Origin: Teretinema sp942493045
GTDB taxonomy: Bacteria > Spirochaetota > Spirochaetia > Treponematales > Treponemataceae
Direction of reading: 5' to 3'
DNA: 64,000 nucleotides
Assembly: GCA_942493045.1 (NCBI GenBank)
Contig: OW818665.1
Span: 1,426,001 to 1,490,000 of the forward strand
How positions within the stretch are numbered: position 1 is the first letter of the stretch; each line of letters begins with the position of its first letter. The notes beneath the pieces were generated by a model. The model was given only the letters and a program-made list of their open reading frames with translations, was not told where the DNA came from and ran no database searches. Of this stretch, positions 1 through 9,412 are shown in pieces. Both the position numbers and the translations under genes were made by a program.

Positions 1-376
1 TATCCGTGCCGAAGTAAACTCGACAGAAAACAAACGCAATGGTTTTACGGTGCGCAGCCCGGTTGCTACCGCTTCCGTTCGCGGTACGGTTTTTGAAATG
101 GGAGAGGAGCTTCATGTTGTACGCGGTTCAGTGCTCTATATCAGCGCTGTAGGACAAAAAAGAATCGGTAACGCCGGACAGCAGCTGGCTCTTTTCGGAG
201 AAACAGTAACCGGCCCGATGACCACTCTGCAGGCGGCCATGGACAACATACCGATCTCTACCCTGCCCTCAACGGAAGTAACTTCTCCGCTTCGCGCCGG
301 CACCGGAACCAACCCAATTGTTCCTCCCGGAACCACCGGATCCGGAACCACAACCCTTTACTTTATCATTGAATAG
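1..376 (+). CDS. FecR-domain protein, C-terminal part (5' end outside window)
   Basis: The frame is open from the first base, so this is the C-terminal 124 or so residues of a longer protein. It contains the FecR-like signature TVRSPVATASVRGTVFEM followed by a hydrophobic beta-rich stretch, as in FecR domains of exported or lipoprotein spirochaete proteins. The C-terminus is Pro/Gly/Thr-rich (PPGTTGSGTTT) and looks like a flexible tail. FecR domains in iron signalling sense a periplasmic partner, but in spirochaetes many FecR proteins stand alone and have no known function, so I do not infer iron regulation. A strong terminator follows. A GTG at base 50 lies inside the FecR motif and is not a credible start. 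Confidence 0.75.
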   Translation, partial: IRAEVNSTENKRNGFTVRSPVATASVRGTVFEMGEELHVVRGSVLYISAVGQKRIGNAGQQLALFGETVTGPMTTLQAAMDNIPISTLPSTEVTSPLRAGTGTNPIVPPGTTGSGTTTLYFIIE

Positions 377-393
377 TTCATCTTTAACCTGAT

Positions 394-430
394 AAAAACA
401 AGGCCGGGTAACACCGGCCTTGTTTTTTTT
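394..430. terminator. Bidirectional rho-independent terminator
   Basis: A 12-bp perfect stem (AAACAAGGCCGG at 396-407 with CCGGCCTTGTTT at 414-425) is flanked by A-rich sequence on the left and eight T on the right. It can therefore terminate both the FecR-like gene and the convergent parC. Confidence 0.9.
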
Positions 431-444
431 GAAGCGGTTGCGGT

Positions 445-2616
445 TTACTTCTTTACCGGTTTCTTTTTCGGCCCGGCAGGCACTGTCTTCGCGGCGGTTT
501 TAGCCGTGGTGGTTTTCTTGGTCGATTTGGCCGCGGTTTTTGTCACGGTGGCTTTCGCAGCGGATTTGATTGACGTAGAGCCCGGCTTCGCGACAGGCTT
601 TCCAGTAACCTTTGCCGCGGTTTTAACCGGTTTGGCTGTACCGCTGCTCTTTCCCGCCGGAGACGAAGCCGCCAGGGCTTCCGCGGCTTTACGCAGTCCG
701 AGACCGCCTTCTTCAACGGCAGCGGCTGTGACCTCCCGGGTAGCCAGGCGTACCCCGAGCGCTTTTAAACCCTTCTCGGCATAATCCTGCGCTTTAAATG
801 TCTGTTGCAGGGTTTTAATGCGCGGCTTGGGAGCATATTCCGCCACAAAAGAGAACTTGTCTTTGGTATGTACGAGCAGAACTTCAGCGTGTTCGGGGAC
901 AATCAGATAATCACGGTTCAGAATATACCCCTCGATACGGCAGCGCTTGATGCAGGGATACCCGGTTTTTTTGTCTTTATACACAATAGTAAACAAGACT
1001 TTTCCAAGCGATTCCTTGTCGGAAAAACCGCAATACCATAGACCCTTGTCTACAAACAATTTGTCAGGCACATCCATTACCGTATAGACTCCGCTGCGGC
1101 GCATCACCAAAATACGGTCATAGGATGTGACCTTCATCAATTCCCGACCACCGGAAACCGCCGTCCCCAGATAACCGTTCTCTTCATCATAACGCAGGGC
1201 CGTGTCGCGGGTAACCGCTTCACGGGCTTCCACGCGGGTAAAGCTGGAAAGCTCGGTTTGACGGGCGTTTTCAGCGCCATCCAGCTTAGCCAGCAAAGCC
1301 TTCAACGTGGTAATGGCGTACGCTGTAAGATTTTTAAGCAGCTTCTGTATTTCCTTTAAACGGGCGTTGATCTGCGCGACTTCTTCACGGTTTTTATTGA
1401 TGTCGTAAAGCGAAATGCGCCGGATCGGAATTTTGAGTAGACGGTCAACATCGTCTTCAGAAACATCCCGGATCAGTTCGGCGCGGAAAGGCACGAAACC
1501 GGAGATTACGGCCTTGATCACACCCTCAGCCGTTTTCATCGTTTCTATTTTCTTGTAAATGCGTTCTTCGATAAAGATACGCTCCAGGGTGCGCATATGC
1601 AGCCGGTCCGTTAACTGGGCGCGTTCCAGCTCCAATTCCTCTTTCAGAATCGCCGTCAATTTTTTGGCATGATCCCGGATAATGGCCGTTACGGTCATCT
1701 GAACGGGCATATTATCCTTGATGACCAGCAAGTTACAGGATATGGACTGTTCGCATTCGGTGAAGGCGTACAGGGCATCGATAACGTCCGGGGTATACAC
1801 ACCGCGCTGCAGCTTGATCTCGATCTCCACCTTGTCGGTAGTGAAATCGTTGATCTCGGAGATTTTCACCTTGCCGCTACGAGCCGCGTTTTCAATCGAG
1901 GCGATCATACTCTCGGTAGTGCTGCCGAAGGGCAGTTCCCGGATCACGATGCGCTTTTCGTCAGAGGTATCCAGACGGGCGCGCACCAGCACCTTGCCGG
2001 CGCCATCGGCGTATCCGGACACGTCAGCCAGACCGCCGGTCGGAAAATCCGGAAACAGGGCAAACCCCCGGCCTTCCAGACAGGCAATTTCGGCGGCGAT
2101 CAACTCGCGGATATTATGCGGCAGAATACGGGTGGACATACCGACGGCAATACCCTCGGCGCCGATAATCAGCACTATCGGCAGCTTGGCGCGGAAGGCA
2201 GTCGGCTCGCGATTACGCCCGTCGTAGGAGGGCACCGAGCGGGTGATATCAGGGTTGTACAGCAATTCTTTGGCAAGCGCGGTGCTGCGGCACTCAATGT
2301 ATCGCGGAGCGGACGCCGAGTCTCCGGTGAAAATATTGCCGAAGTTTCCCTGGCGGTCGATAAACAAATTTTTATTTGCCAGAACGACCAGGGCGCCGCC
2401 GATCGAGGCATCGCCATGCGGGTGATACTTCATGCAGTGCCCGACGACATTCGCTACCTTGTGAAACTTACCGTCATCCATCTCGAATAGCGAATGCAGG
2501 ATGCGCCGCTGAACCGGCTTCAAGCCGTCTTCCAGATCCGGAATGGCCCGGTCCCGGATAACGTAACTGGCGTATTCCAGAAAGTTCTTGTTAAAAAGCG
2601 TGCGTATATAATCCAT
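445..2616 (-). CDS. parC: DNA topoisomerase IV subunit A (ParC-type) with basic C-terminal tail
   Basis: Type IIA topoisomerase breakage-reunion subunit of 723 residues. It has the N-terminal winged-helix/tower region (IPDLEDGLKPVQRRIL, residues 25-40), the HPHGDASIGG quinolone-region segment (65-74) and the catalytic tyrosine in APRYIECR (Tyr106). A short C-terminal domain follows at about 490-650. The last 60 or so residues are almost only Ala, Lys, Thr and Pro, with repeated AAK/TAAK units resembling histone H1 tails. The start overlaps the parE stop by one base (TAATG), so the two subunits are translationally coupled. ParC rather than GyrA is preferred because of the length, the short C-terminal domain and the pairing with a short 605-residue ParE. 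A second GyrA is expected elsewhere in the genome. Confidence 0.9.
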   Translation of the reverse strand: MDYIRTLFNKNFLEYASYVIRDRAIPDLEDGLKPVQRRILHSLFEMDDGKFHKVANVVGHCMKYHPHGDASIGGALVVLANKNLFIDRQGNFGNIFTGDSASAPRYIECRSTALAKELLYNPDITRSVPSYDGRNREPTAFRAKLPIVLIIGAEGIAVGMSTRILPHNIRELIAAEIACLEGRGFALFPDFPTGGLADVSGYADGAGKVLVRARLDTSDEKRIVIRELPFGSTTESMIASIENAARSGKVKISEINDFTTDKVEIEIKLQRGVYTPDVIDALYAFTECEQSISCNLLVIKDNMPVQMTVTAIIRDHAKKLTAILKEELELERAQLTDRLHMRTLERIFIEERIYKKIETMKTAEGVIKAVISGFVPFRAELIRDVSEDDVDRLLKIPIRRISLYDINKNREEVAQINARLKEIQKLLKNLTAYAITTLKALLAKLDGAENARQTELSSFTRVEAREAVTRDTALRYDEENGYLGTAVSGGRELMKVTSYDRILVMRRSGVYTVMDVPDKLFVDKGLWYCGFSDKESLGKVLFTIVYKDKKTGYPCIKRCRIEGYILNRDYLIVPEHAEVLLVHTKDKFSFVAEYAPKPRIKTLQQTFKAQDYAEKGLKALGVRLATREVTAAAVEEGGLGLRKAAEALAASSPAGKSSGTAKPVKTAAKVTGKPVAKPGSTSIKSAAKATVTKTAAKSTKKTTTAKTAAKTVPAGPKKKPVKK

Positions 2617-4433
2617 TAGACGTCGACCTCGGCAAGCAGATTTTTCATGATAAAGTCCCGGCGCTCCGGCGTGTTTTTACCCATATAAAACTCAAGAGTA
2701 TCCGGGATGTTTTTGAGGCTCTGAATCGCCACCGGCAACAGCCGGATATCATCGCCGATAAACTGGCCGAATTCATTCGGGCTGATCTCACCGAGTCCCT
2801 TAAAACGGGTGACCTCAGAGGAAGAACCCAGCTTGGAGGTGGCGGCGTCGCGCTCTTTTTCATTGTAGCAGTAGATTGTCTCTTTTTTGTTGCGCACCCG
2901 GAACAGCGGAGTTTCCAGAATGAATACCCGGCCGGTGGTAACCAGCTCCTCAAAATAACTCAGGAAAAAAGTCAGCAAAAGGTTCCGGATATGAAAGCCG
3001 TCATTATCGGCATCGGTGGCGATAATGATCCGCGAATAGCGCAGCTCGCTTACATCGTTTTCTATGCCGAGAGCCATCATCATGTTATACAATTCGGCGT
3101 TGCGGTAAATGTCGGCCCGTTTCTTGCCGAACATGTTTTCGCATTTGCCGCGCATCGCGAAAATCGCCTGGGTATAGACGTCGCGGCTGGAAACCATTGA
3201 GCCGGAAGCCGAATCGCCTTCCGTGATAAAAATCATGCTGGTTTCACCCTTCTTGCCGTCCACCACGTGGTATTTGCAGTCCCGCAGTTTCGGAATTTTC
3301 AGGGCGATTTTGCGAGCCGCTTCTTTGGCCTCTTTTTTTACGGAGTTCAGCTCGGTGCGCAGCTTTTCGTTGGCTACGATCTTCTGTTCCAGGAACCGGG
3401 CGGTTTCGGGATTCTTATGAAGCCAGTCATCGACGGCGGCCTTGGTTTCGTTGACTATCCAGGTACGTATTTCGGTGTTGCCGAGTTTGTTCTTGGTCTG
3501 GCTCTCAAAAACCGGCGCTTGAATTTTTACGGCGACGGTCGCGGCTGTACCTTCGCGAACATCTTCACTCTTATAGTTTTTGCGGTAATATTCATTAATT
3601 CCCTTCAGCAGGCCTTCCTTAAACGCCGAAAGGTGCGTACCACCGTCCGAGGTATACTGGCCGTTGACGAAAGAAAAATAGTTCTCGCCGTAATTATTGG
3701 TATGGGTAAACGCGAACTCCAGCTGCTTTCCCTTATAGTATCCGACCGGGTAGATATGATCATCGCCCACTTCGGAGTCCAACAAGTCCAGCAGGCCTTT
3801 TTCTGAAACGTATTCTTCGCCGTTAAAATGCAAAACCAGACCGGCGTTCAAATAAGCGTAATTCCAGATTCGTTTTTGGATATATTCTAGATTGAATTCA
3901 TAATCGGCGAACAGTTGCTCATCCGGGATAAATTCCACCAGCGTACCGTTTTTGGTACCCGGTTTAACCGTGCCGGTACGCTGACTCTTGAGCACACCGC
4001 GTTCGAAAACGGCCTCGGCGCATTTTCCGTCCCGCACCGAAAGTACCTTGAAATAACTGGATAGAGCATTAACCGCCTTGGTTCCAACACCGTTCAAACC
4101 CACGGAAAATTGAAAAACATCATCATTATACTTGGCGCCGGTATTGATAACCGATACGCATTCCACTACCTTACCGAGCGGAATTCCGCGGCCGTAGTCA
4201 CGCACCGCTACCTGATTATTTTTCAGTGAAATATCGATGCGTGATCCATTTCCCATGATGTACTCATCAATCGAATTGTCGATCACTTCCTTGATCAGTA
4301 TGTAAATACCGTCGTCAGGGTTGGATCCGTCACCCAGCCGTCCAATGTACATTCCGGTACGCAGGCGGATGTGCTCCAGGGAACTGAGTGTTTTTATCTT
4401 TGATTCGTCGTAATTCTCGCTTTTTTTTGCCAT
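2616..4433 (-). CDS. parE: DNA topoisomerase IV subunit B (ParE-type)
   Basis: ATPase subunit of 605 residues, partner of the adjacent ParC. The GHKL ATP site is visible as EVIDNSIDEY (Mg-binding Glu/Asn), DYGRGIP and GLNGVGTKAVNALS. The TOPRIM domain carries ITEGDSASGS and TDADNDGFHI, followed by RFKGLGEISPNEF. Canonical GyrB motifs read EGDSAGGS and DADVDG, so this is a variant but the acidic metal ligands are kept. It lacks the GyrB-specific C-terminal insertion. It lies upstream of parC with a one-base overlap. It likely has its own promoter or shares the transcript with the coiled-coil gene 70 bases upstream. Confidence 0.9.
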   Translation of the reverse strand: MAKKSENYDESKIKTLSSLEHIRLRTGMYIGRLGDGSNPDDGIYILIKEVIDNSIDEYIMGNGSRIDISLKNNQVAVRDYGRGIPLGKVVECVSVINTGAKYNDDVFQFSVGLNGVGTKAVNALSSYFKVLSVRDGKCAEAVFERGVLKSQRTGTVKPGTKNGTLVEFIPDEQLFADYEFNLEYIQKRIWNYAYLNAGLVLHFNGEEYVSEKGLLDLLDSEVGDDHIYPVGYYKGKQLEFAFTHTNNYGENYFSFVNGQYTSDGGTHLSAFKEGLLKGINEYYRKNYKSEDVREGTAATVAVKIQAPVFESQTKNKLGNTEIRTWIVNETKAAVDDWLHKNPETARFLEQKIVANEKLRTELNSVKKEAKEAARKIALKIPKLRDCKYHVVDGKKGETSMIFITEGDSASGSMVSSRDVYTQAIFAMRGKCENMFGKKRADIYRNAELYNMMMALGIENDVSELRYSRIIIATDADNDGFHIRNLLLTFFLSYFEELVTTGRVFILETPLFRVRNKKETIYCYNEKERDAATSKLGSSSEVTRFKGLGEISPNEFGQFIGDDIRLLPVAIQSLKNIPDTLEFYMGKNTPERRDFIMKNLLAEVDV

Positions 4434-4473
4434 AACCGTAATAGTATACCAGAAGATGCGGCTTTCGTCACGC

Positions 4474-4489
4474 TCCGGATCGCTCCGGA
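4474..4489 (-). repeat. GNRA-loop palindrome, first copy
   Basis: On the minus strand the sequence reads TCCGGA-GCGA-TCCGGA: a six-pair perfect stem closed by a GCGA tetraloop. It starts 15 bases after the stop codon of the coiled-coil gene, on the transcribed strand. Two near-identical units lie just after the trpB stop at 25376-25409, with a different outer base pair. Confidence 0.6.
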
Positions 4490-4503
4490 ATTCGGGGCTA
4501 CTA

Positions 4504-5703
4504 TCAGTCCTTTTTCAGGCTTTCGTCAATACGCCGTTTTTTCTCCAGCAGATTATCCTGCTCTTTCCGGGCATCAGAGAGCCGCTGATCCAGGGCTGAA
4601 TTCGACTTCTGCAACTGGGCGATTTTTCGGAGATTGTCATCTATATCTTTTTCCCAACCGGAAATACTGCGGCTTAAGGTATCAATCCTGATTGATGTTT
4701 CAAGCGACTCGATCTGACGCCTTACCAGATGAATGGTCGAGCGTATCGCGGCGACCTGTTCAAGGTAGCTGGCATATACTCCCATCGAAGAAAAAGCATT
4801 CTCGTTTTTTTCGCCGAGCAGGGATATGCCTTCATCATCCAGAAATTTATCGCTATATTCCCGGGACGTCCGCATGGCCAGCGCCTCAATACGCTTATCA
4901 GTATCATGAATGCGCTGTTTTATTTCATCGATGCGCCGGGGCGGATTATCAATGGCCGCCTGCGATATCAGAATTGCCCGCACCCGCTCAATATCGGCGT
5001 CGCAAGTAAAGACACGGCGGTCCGTCTCTGCCTGAATCCGTAAGGAATCGCTGATTTTCTCCCAGAGCGGAACCAGCTCGGCTTCCAACTGCCCCTGCTC
5101 ATACAAAGCAGCCGCGGCGGAGCCCTGCGCAACCGAGCGCGCTCCATCAATCAGAATCTCCGACAGGTTGTCACTGTGGTTTCTGATCGCCAACTGTACT
5201 TTGCCGAGTTTGATGCGTATCATTATCTTACCGATAAAATTTGAGCGCTGGGCATCCCGGGTCAGCTCATCGGCTTTTTGACGGTAATCCAGCAGACTCT
5301 TTTCTTCCTTGGCGGCCGACTCAAAAGCCTGCGCGAAGCCGAGCGGATCCGCTTCGGTAAAACGGGCATAACAAAGCTTTCCGAATTCTTCCAGCAGGGA
5401 AGAAAAGCCGGTCTGCTCACGGGTTTTACTGCGTTCCAGCTCTTTGCGGAAAGCAGTCAATTCCTGCAGACGCTGCACCGCGTCCTTTATCTCGATGATA
5501 GCAGCCGTATCTATTTCCCGGCTGCCGCGCAGGCTGCGGTACAATTCTTCGCGTTCAGGGCTGACAACTCCGGCGGGTCCCTCAGGATCCAGTGAACCGG
5601 ATAAAAGCACCTCCCCAAAGGTACGGTAAAGAGCGGAAAGAGCTACTTTCCTTTCATCAAGGGAACCGGTCAAATCCTGAATAGTCTTTCGTTGTAAATC
5701 CAT
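4504..5703 (-). CDS. Coiled-coil protein of unknown function
   Basis: A 399-residue soluble protein without signal peptide or membrane segment. It is rich in Glu, Lys, Arg, Leu and Ser, with heptad-like helical stretches at roughly residues 80-150 and 270-399, the C-terminal end (QKSNSALDQRLSDARKEQDN) being the clearest coiled coil. I recognise no catalytic motif and no family. It is transcribed towards parE-parC, 70 bases upstream of parE, and divergently from the EF-G II gene. The ATG is preceded immediately by AAGG, with no well-spaced ribosome-binding site, so translation may start by an atypical route or at a downstream codon. A structural or cytoskeletal role is possible but unsupported. 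Confidence 0.7.
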   Translation of the reverse strand: MDLQRKTIQDLTGSLDERKVALSALYRTFGEVLLSGSLDPEGPAGVVSPEREELYRSLRGSREIDTAAIIEIKDAVQRLQELTAFRKELERSKTREQTGFSSLLEEFGKLCYARFTEADPLGFAQAFESAAKEEKSLLDYRQKADELTRDAQRSNFIGKIMIRIKLGKVQLAIRNHSDNLSEILIDGARSVAQGSAAAALYEQGQLEAELVPLWEKISDSLRIQAETDRRVFTCDADIERVRAILISQAAIDNPPRRIDEIKQRIHDTDKRIEALAMRTSREYSDKFLDDEGISLLGEKNENAFSSMGVYASYLEQVAAIRSTIHLVRRQIESLETSIRIDTLSRSISGWEKDIDDNLRKIAQLQKSNSALDQRLSDARKEQDNLLEKKRRIDESLKKD

Positions 5704-5731
5704 CCTTATATAGTAATAATATATTATTTTC

Positions 5732-5761
5732 TTGACAATACATTAGTTCAGAACTTACGAT
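5732..5761 (+). promoter_or_regulatory. Sigma70-type promoter of the EF-G II gene
   Basis: Perfect -35 TTGACA (5732-5737), 18-base spacer, -10 TACGAT (5756-5761). The spacer holds the palindrome AGTTC-A-GAACT (5745-5755). A GGAGGAG ribosome-binding site (5788-5794) and the ATG at 5801 follow. Confidence 0.55.
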
Positions 5762-5800
5762 TAAACCAACGTATTTCTACGCACCCCGGAGGAGCAGAAC

Positions 5801-7885
5801 ATGGGATTTTCAACCGATCTGGTAAGAACGCTAACCATAGCCGGTCATGGTCAAACCGGTAAAACAACCCTGTTGGAGCATCTGTTGCTGGCTGCCGGTA
5901 TGATACAAAAGGCCGAAACCGTCGATTCGGGAAAAACCGTCAGCGACTATACTCCCGAAGAAATTGAAAGAAAAATATCGATTTATGCCTCACTTTCGCA
6001 CTTGATGTGGAAAGATCATGTTTTAAATATCTGGGACACACCCGGCTCATCGGATTTTATCGGTGAGGTTATCGCCGCCTTCCGCTCTTCCGAACTGGCG
6101 CTGATGCTGGTTGACGCGAAAAGCGGCGTACAGATAGAAACCGTCAAGTTGTGGCGTACCCTGGACCGCCGGAATAAAAGCCGGGTAATTTTTATCAATC
6201 ACCTTGATGACGAACGAGCCTCTTTCATGCGCTGTGTACAGGATGTTCACAACCATTTTGAAGTTGAAGTCTGTCCGGTGACCATTCCGATGGGTACAGG
6301 CAGCGCCTTCAAAGGCGTAATCAACGTACTGACCGGCAAGGCCTGGGAACCGGATGGGAACGGCGGCGAGAAGGAAACAGCCATACCGGCCGAGTTTACC
6401 GATGAATACACCCGGGCCCGGGAAGTCCTGGCCGGAGCGGCCGCCGAGGGTGATGAGGAATTACTCGTAAAATTCATCGATGAAGCCGGACTTTCCGACG
6501 CTGATATCGTTCGGGGTCTGCGCATGGCCATTCGCGACAACCGCATCGTACCGGCCTTCGCGGGCTGTGCCCTGCGCGGTTCGGGAGTACGCAGTCTGCT
6601 GGACTTTATTACGGAAATCGTTTCCTCGCCGGCTGGATCGATTGAGGTAGCGCTGGCCCCCGATGAAAGCGAATCCACGGTAAAAATCGACAGCAGCGCG
6701 CCGATATCGGCCCTGGTGCTGAAAACCTCTAATGATCAGTTCTCCGGAAAACTGTCCTACATTAAGGTAATCACCGGGGTGCTCACCGCCGACATGGAAG
6801 TATATAACGTTACGGAAGGCAAAAAAGAGAGAATCGGCAAGCTGTACCGGACACTCGGCAAAAAAACCGTCGAAATCAAGGAACTTACCGCCGGAGACAC
6901 CGGCATAGCGGCCAAACTCCCTTACGCGAAAACGAATGATACCCTCGGATCCGGACCGGACACCCTGCCCTTTGTGCCGTTGCGCACACCCACCCCGGTC
7001 TATTCCATGGCTGTCAGCGCTAAGGACAAAAAAGACGATGATAAACTGGGCGAATACCTGGTACGGGCCTGCGATGAGGACAAAACGCTGCGCTTTATCT
7101 TTAACGGCGAGACAAAACAGAGCGTACTGTCCGGTATGGGCGATCTGCACATCATGATAGTACTGAATCGCATCCGCAATCAGGCCAAGGTCGATTTCCA
7201 GACAGCCCTGCCGCGGATTGCCTATCGCGAAACCATCCAGCGCAAGGCCCAGGCTGAATACACCCATAAAAAGCAGTCCGGCGGGCACGGTCAATACGCC
7301 CGGGTTGTCTTATCGATCGCCGACCTGCCCCGCGGCGAGACCTACACTTTCACCAACGCCGTATTCGGCGGCGCTATTTCCAAGGGCTACATTCCCGGTG
7401 TTGAAAAAGGCGTCAAGGAAGCCATGGACAGCGGCGTTGTAGCCGGTTACCCGGTCGTCGATGTCGCGGTTTCGGTACTGGACGGCAAGGAACACCCGGT
7501 TGACTCTTCCGAAATGGCCTTTAAGATCGCCGCCCGCAACGCTTTCCGCGAAGCCATGAAAAACGCCGGCCCGATCCTGCTGGAACCGATTATGAACCTG
7601 ACAGTTTTTATTAATGCTTCGTATCTGGGCGATATAATGAGCGATCTGTCATCCCGCCGCGGGCGCATTCTCGGTCAAAATGATCTGGGTAACGGTATCG
7701 AAGAGGTCCGAGCCCAGGTTCCGCAGCATGAACTGCTCAAATACGCCATCGACCTGCGCGCCATGACCAGCGGCACGGGGTCCTTCGAAGTCAGCTTTGA
7801 TCATTATGACCCGATTTCCGGAAAAATAGCGGACGAAGTGATTAACGCCGCCAAGGAATTCATTAAGCAAAGCGAAGAAGATTAA
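5801..7885 (+). CDS. Elongation factor G-like translational GTPase (EF-G II type)
   Basis: A 694-residue five-domain translational GTPase. The P-loop is GHGQTGKT (residues 15-22) and the G3 motif DTPG (79-82). Switch I reads DYTPEEIERKISI, the pattern of the second EF-G group rather than the RGITI of canonical EF-G. The G4 motif, normally NKxD, is NHLD (133-136), which removes the conserved Lys. Domain IV carries HKKQSGGHGQYARV. Bacteria with two or more EF-Gs, spirochaetes included, often separate translocation from ribosome recycling or other roles. EF-G II proteins are known to be GTPases but their cellular role is unsettled. The gene is monocistronic, with its own promoter and terminator. 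The start is supported by GGAGGAG seven bases upstream. Confidence 0.85.
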   Translation: MGFSTDLVRTLTIAGHGQTGKTTLLEHLLLAAGMIQKAETVDSGKTVSDYTPEEIERKISIYASLSHLMWKDHVLNIWDTPGSSDFIGEVIAAFRSSELALMLVDAKSGVQIETVKLWRTLDRRNKSRVIFINHLDDERASFMRCVQDVHNHFEVEVCPVTIPMGTGSAFKGVINVLTGKAWEPDGNGGEKETAIPAEFTDEYTRAREVLAGAAAEGDEELLVKFIDEAGLSDADIVRGLRMAIRDNRIVPAFAGCALRGSGVRSLLDFITEIVSSPAGSIEVALAPDESESTVKIDSSAPISALVLKTSNDQFSGKLSYIKVITGVLTADMEVYNVTEGKKERIGKLYRTLGKKTVEIKELTAGDTGIAAKLPYAKTNDTLGSGPDTLPFVPLRTPTPVYSMAVSAKDKKDDDKLGEYLVRACDEDKTLRFIFNGETKQSVLSGMGDLHIMIVLNRIRNQAKVDFQTALPRIAYRETIQRKAQAEYTHKKQSGGHGQYARVVLSIADLPRGETYTFTNAVFGGAISKGYIPGVEKGVKEAMDSGVVAGYPVVDVAVSVLDGKEHPVDSSEMAFKIAARNAFREAMKNAGPILLEPIMNLTVFINASYLGDIMSDLSSRRGRILGQNDLGNGIEEVRAQVPQHELLKYAIDLRAMTSGTGSFEVSFDHYDPISGKIADEVINAAKEFIKQSEED

Positions 7886-7902
7886 TCTAACCCTCTTTAC
7901 AA

Positions 7903-7940
7903 AAAAAAGACCTGAACCGCGCCGGTTCAGGTCTTTTTTT
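7903..7940. terminator. Bidirectional rho-independent terminator
   Basis: A long perfect stem (AAAAAAGACCTGAACCG, 7903-7919, with its complement at 7923-7939) with a three-base loop lies between the convergent EF-G II and citrate synthase genes. Runs of A and T on either side serve both directions. Confidence 0.92.
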
Positions 7941-8018
7941 TAATTAAGCACTATTTCTTACGTCAGATTCGCGGCACCGCTTGAGGCCGACTACCGCTTT
8001 TCAACGGTAACCGAGCGG

Positions 8019-9380
8019 CTACTTGCGGTCATCCAGCGGAATATAGGCGCGGTTTTCACCAACCTGCTTGAAGGCCGGGCGGTAAATGCGGCCGCCGGAA
8101 ACAATTTCCTCCAGGCGGTGCGCGGCCCATCCGGCCATGCGGGCAATGGCAAAGATCGGGGTATACAGCTCCCGGGGCAGGCCGAGCATGGTATACACAA
8201 AACCGGAATAGAAATCCACGTTGGTACAGATACTCTTGTCCGCGCCCTTTTCTTCCTTGAAGATTGTCGGGAAAATTTTCTCGATCAGGCAGTACAGTTC
8301 AAATTCCTCGGTACAGTTTTTAACCTTGGCCAGCTCCCGGGCTTTTTCTCGCAGCAGTATCGCCCGGGGATCGGAGATGGTATACACCGCGTGCCCCTGA
8401 CCATAGACCAGACCGGAGCGGTCAAAAGCCTCTTTGCGTAAAATCTTGCGCAGATAGTCACCGACCTGCTTTTCGTTAGCCCAGTCACTGACGTTAGCCT
8501 TGATATCGTCCATCATCTCGGTAACTTTGATGTTGGCTCCGCCGTGGCGCCGGCCCTTCAGCGAGCCGACAGCGGCTCCAATGGCCGAATAGGTATCGGT
8601 GTCAGCCGAGGATACCACATGCACGGTCAGAGAGGAATTATTGCCCCCGCCGTGTTCAGCGTGCAGAATCAGAGCCAGATCCAGAATTTCAGCTTCCAGC
8701 CGGTCGTAATTCTTGTCGGCGCGGATCAGGCGCAGAAAATTCTCGGCCGTAGACAGGTTAGGCAGAGGATTATGCAAATACATGCTCTTGCCGTCATAGT
8801 GACGGCGCTTAGCCTGGTAGCCGTAGGCCACCATGGTGGGAAAGCGGGCGATCAGCTGGATGCACTGCACCAGATTGTTGGCAATTGAGACATTTTCGGG
8901 GTCGGCATCATAGGAATAGCAGACTAGCACGGAGCGGGCCAGCTTGTTCATGATATCCTGACTCGGAGCCTTTAAAATCATGTCTTCCACGAAATTAGCC
9001 GGTAATTCCCGGGCTTCACCGAGAATGGCGTTAAATTCAGCGAGCTGAGAGGCTGTCGGCAGTTCTCCGAAAAGCAGCAGGTAGGCAACCTGTTCAAAGC
9101 CGAACTGATCGCGTTTTTCAATATCGCCGATAATATCTACCACATCGTAACCCCGGTAGATTAATTTTCCGGGTACGGCCTTCGGTTTCCCGTCGACAAC
9201 ATCGTATCCATAGACGTTTCCAATTTTTGTCAGACCGACAAGCACACCTTTTCCGTCGGAGTCACGCAGGCCGCGTTTTACATCGAATTTGGTATACAGA
9301 GCTGGATCGATGTAATCATTTTTTTCAACCAGAGCAACAAGCTCTGACAGGATTGCCGGCTTAATAGCGTCAAAATGCAT
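8019..9380 (-). CDS. gltA: Citrate synthase
   Basis: A 453-residue citrate synthase family protein that condenses oxaloacetate with acetyl-CoA. The catalytic set is present: His243 in HAEHGGGNNSS, His330 in YGQGHAVYTISDPRA and Asp389 in NVDFYSG. The N-terminal extension before GKLIYRGYDVVDI gives a length close to the 450-residue clostridial-type enzymes, so 2-methylcitrate synthase activity cannot be excluded from sequence alone. No other tricarboxylic-acid-cycle gene is adjacent. In fermentative spirochaetes a lone citrate synthase would feed 2-oxoglutarate and glutamate synthesis (inference). GGAGGG lies upstream of the ATG, and a good promoter sits 30-60 bases upstream. Confidence 0.92.
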   Translation of the reverse strand: MHFDAIKPAILSELVALVEKNDYIDPALYTKFDVKRGLRDSDGKGVLVGLTKIGNVYGYDVVDGKPKAVPGKLIYRGYDVVDIIGDIEKRDQFGFEQVAYLLLFGELPTASQLAEFNAILGEARELPANFVEDMILKAPSQDIMNKLARSVLVCYSYDADPENVSIANNLVQCIQLIARFPTMVAYGYQAKRRHYDGKSMYLHNPLPNLSTAENFLRLIRADKNYDRLEAEILDLALILHAEHGGGNNSSLTVHVVSSADTDTYSAIGAAVGSLKGRRHGGANIKVTEMMDDIKANVSDWANEKQVGDYLRKILRKEAFDRSGLVYGQGHAVYTISDPRAILLREKARELAKVKNCTEEFELYCLIEKIFPTIFKEEKGADKSICTNVDFYSGFVYTMLGLPRELYTPIFAIARMAGWAAHRLEEIVSGGRIYRPAFKQVGENRAYIPLDDRK

Positions 9381-9412
9381 ATAATTTCCCTCCGAAATCG
9401 TTCTTGTGTATA

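Noticed and set aside
1669..2490. 273-codon plus-strand frame inside parC
   Set aside because: Antisense to the conserved ParC catalytic core, no start signal, no domain.
5745..5755. AGTTC-A-GAACT palindrome resembling a LexA-type box
   Set aside because: A single short palindrome within a promoter spacer, spacing unlike known SOS boxes, and no SOS gene nearby.
6461..7294. 277-codon minus-strand frame inside the EF-G II gene
   Set aside because: Antisense shadow of a well-supported GTPase; no recognisable motif.
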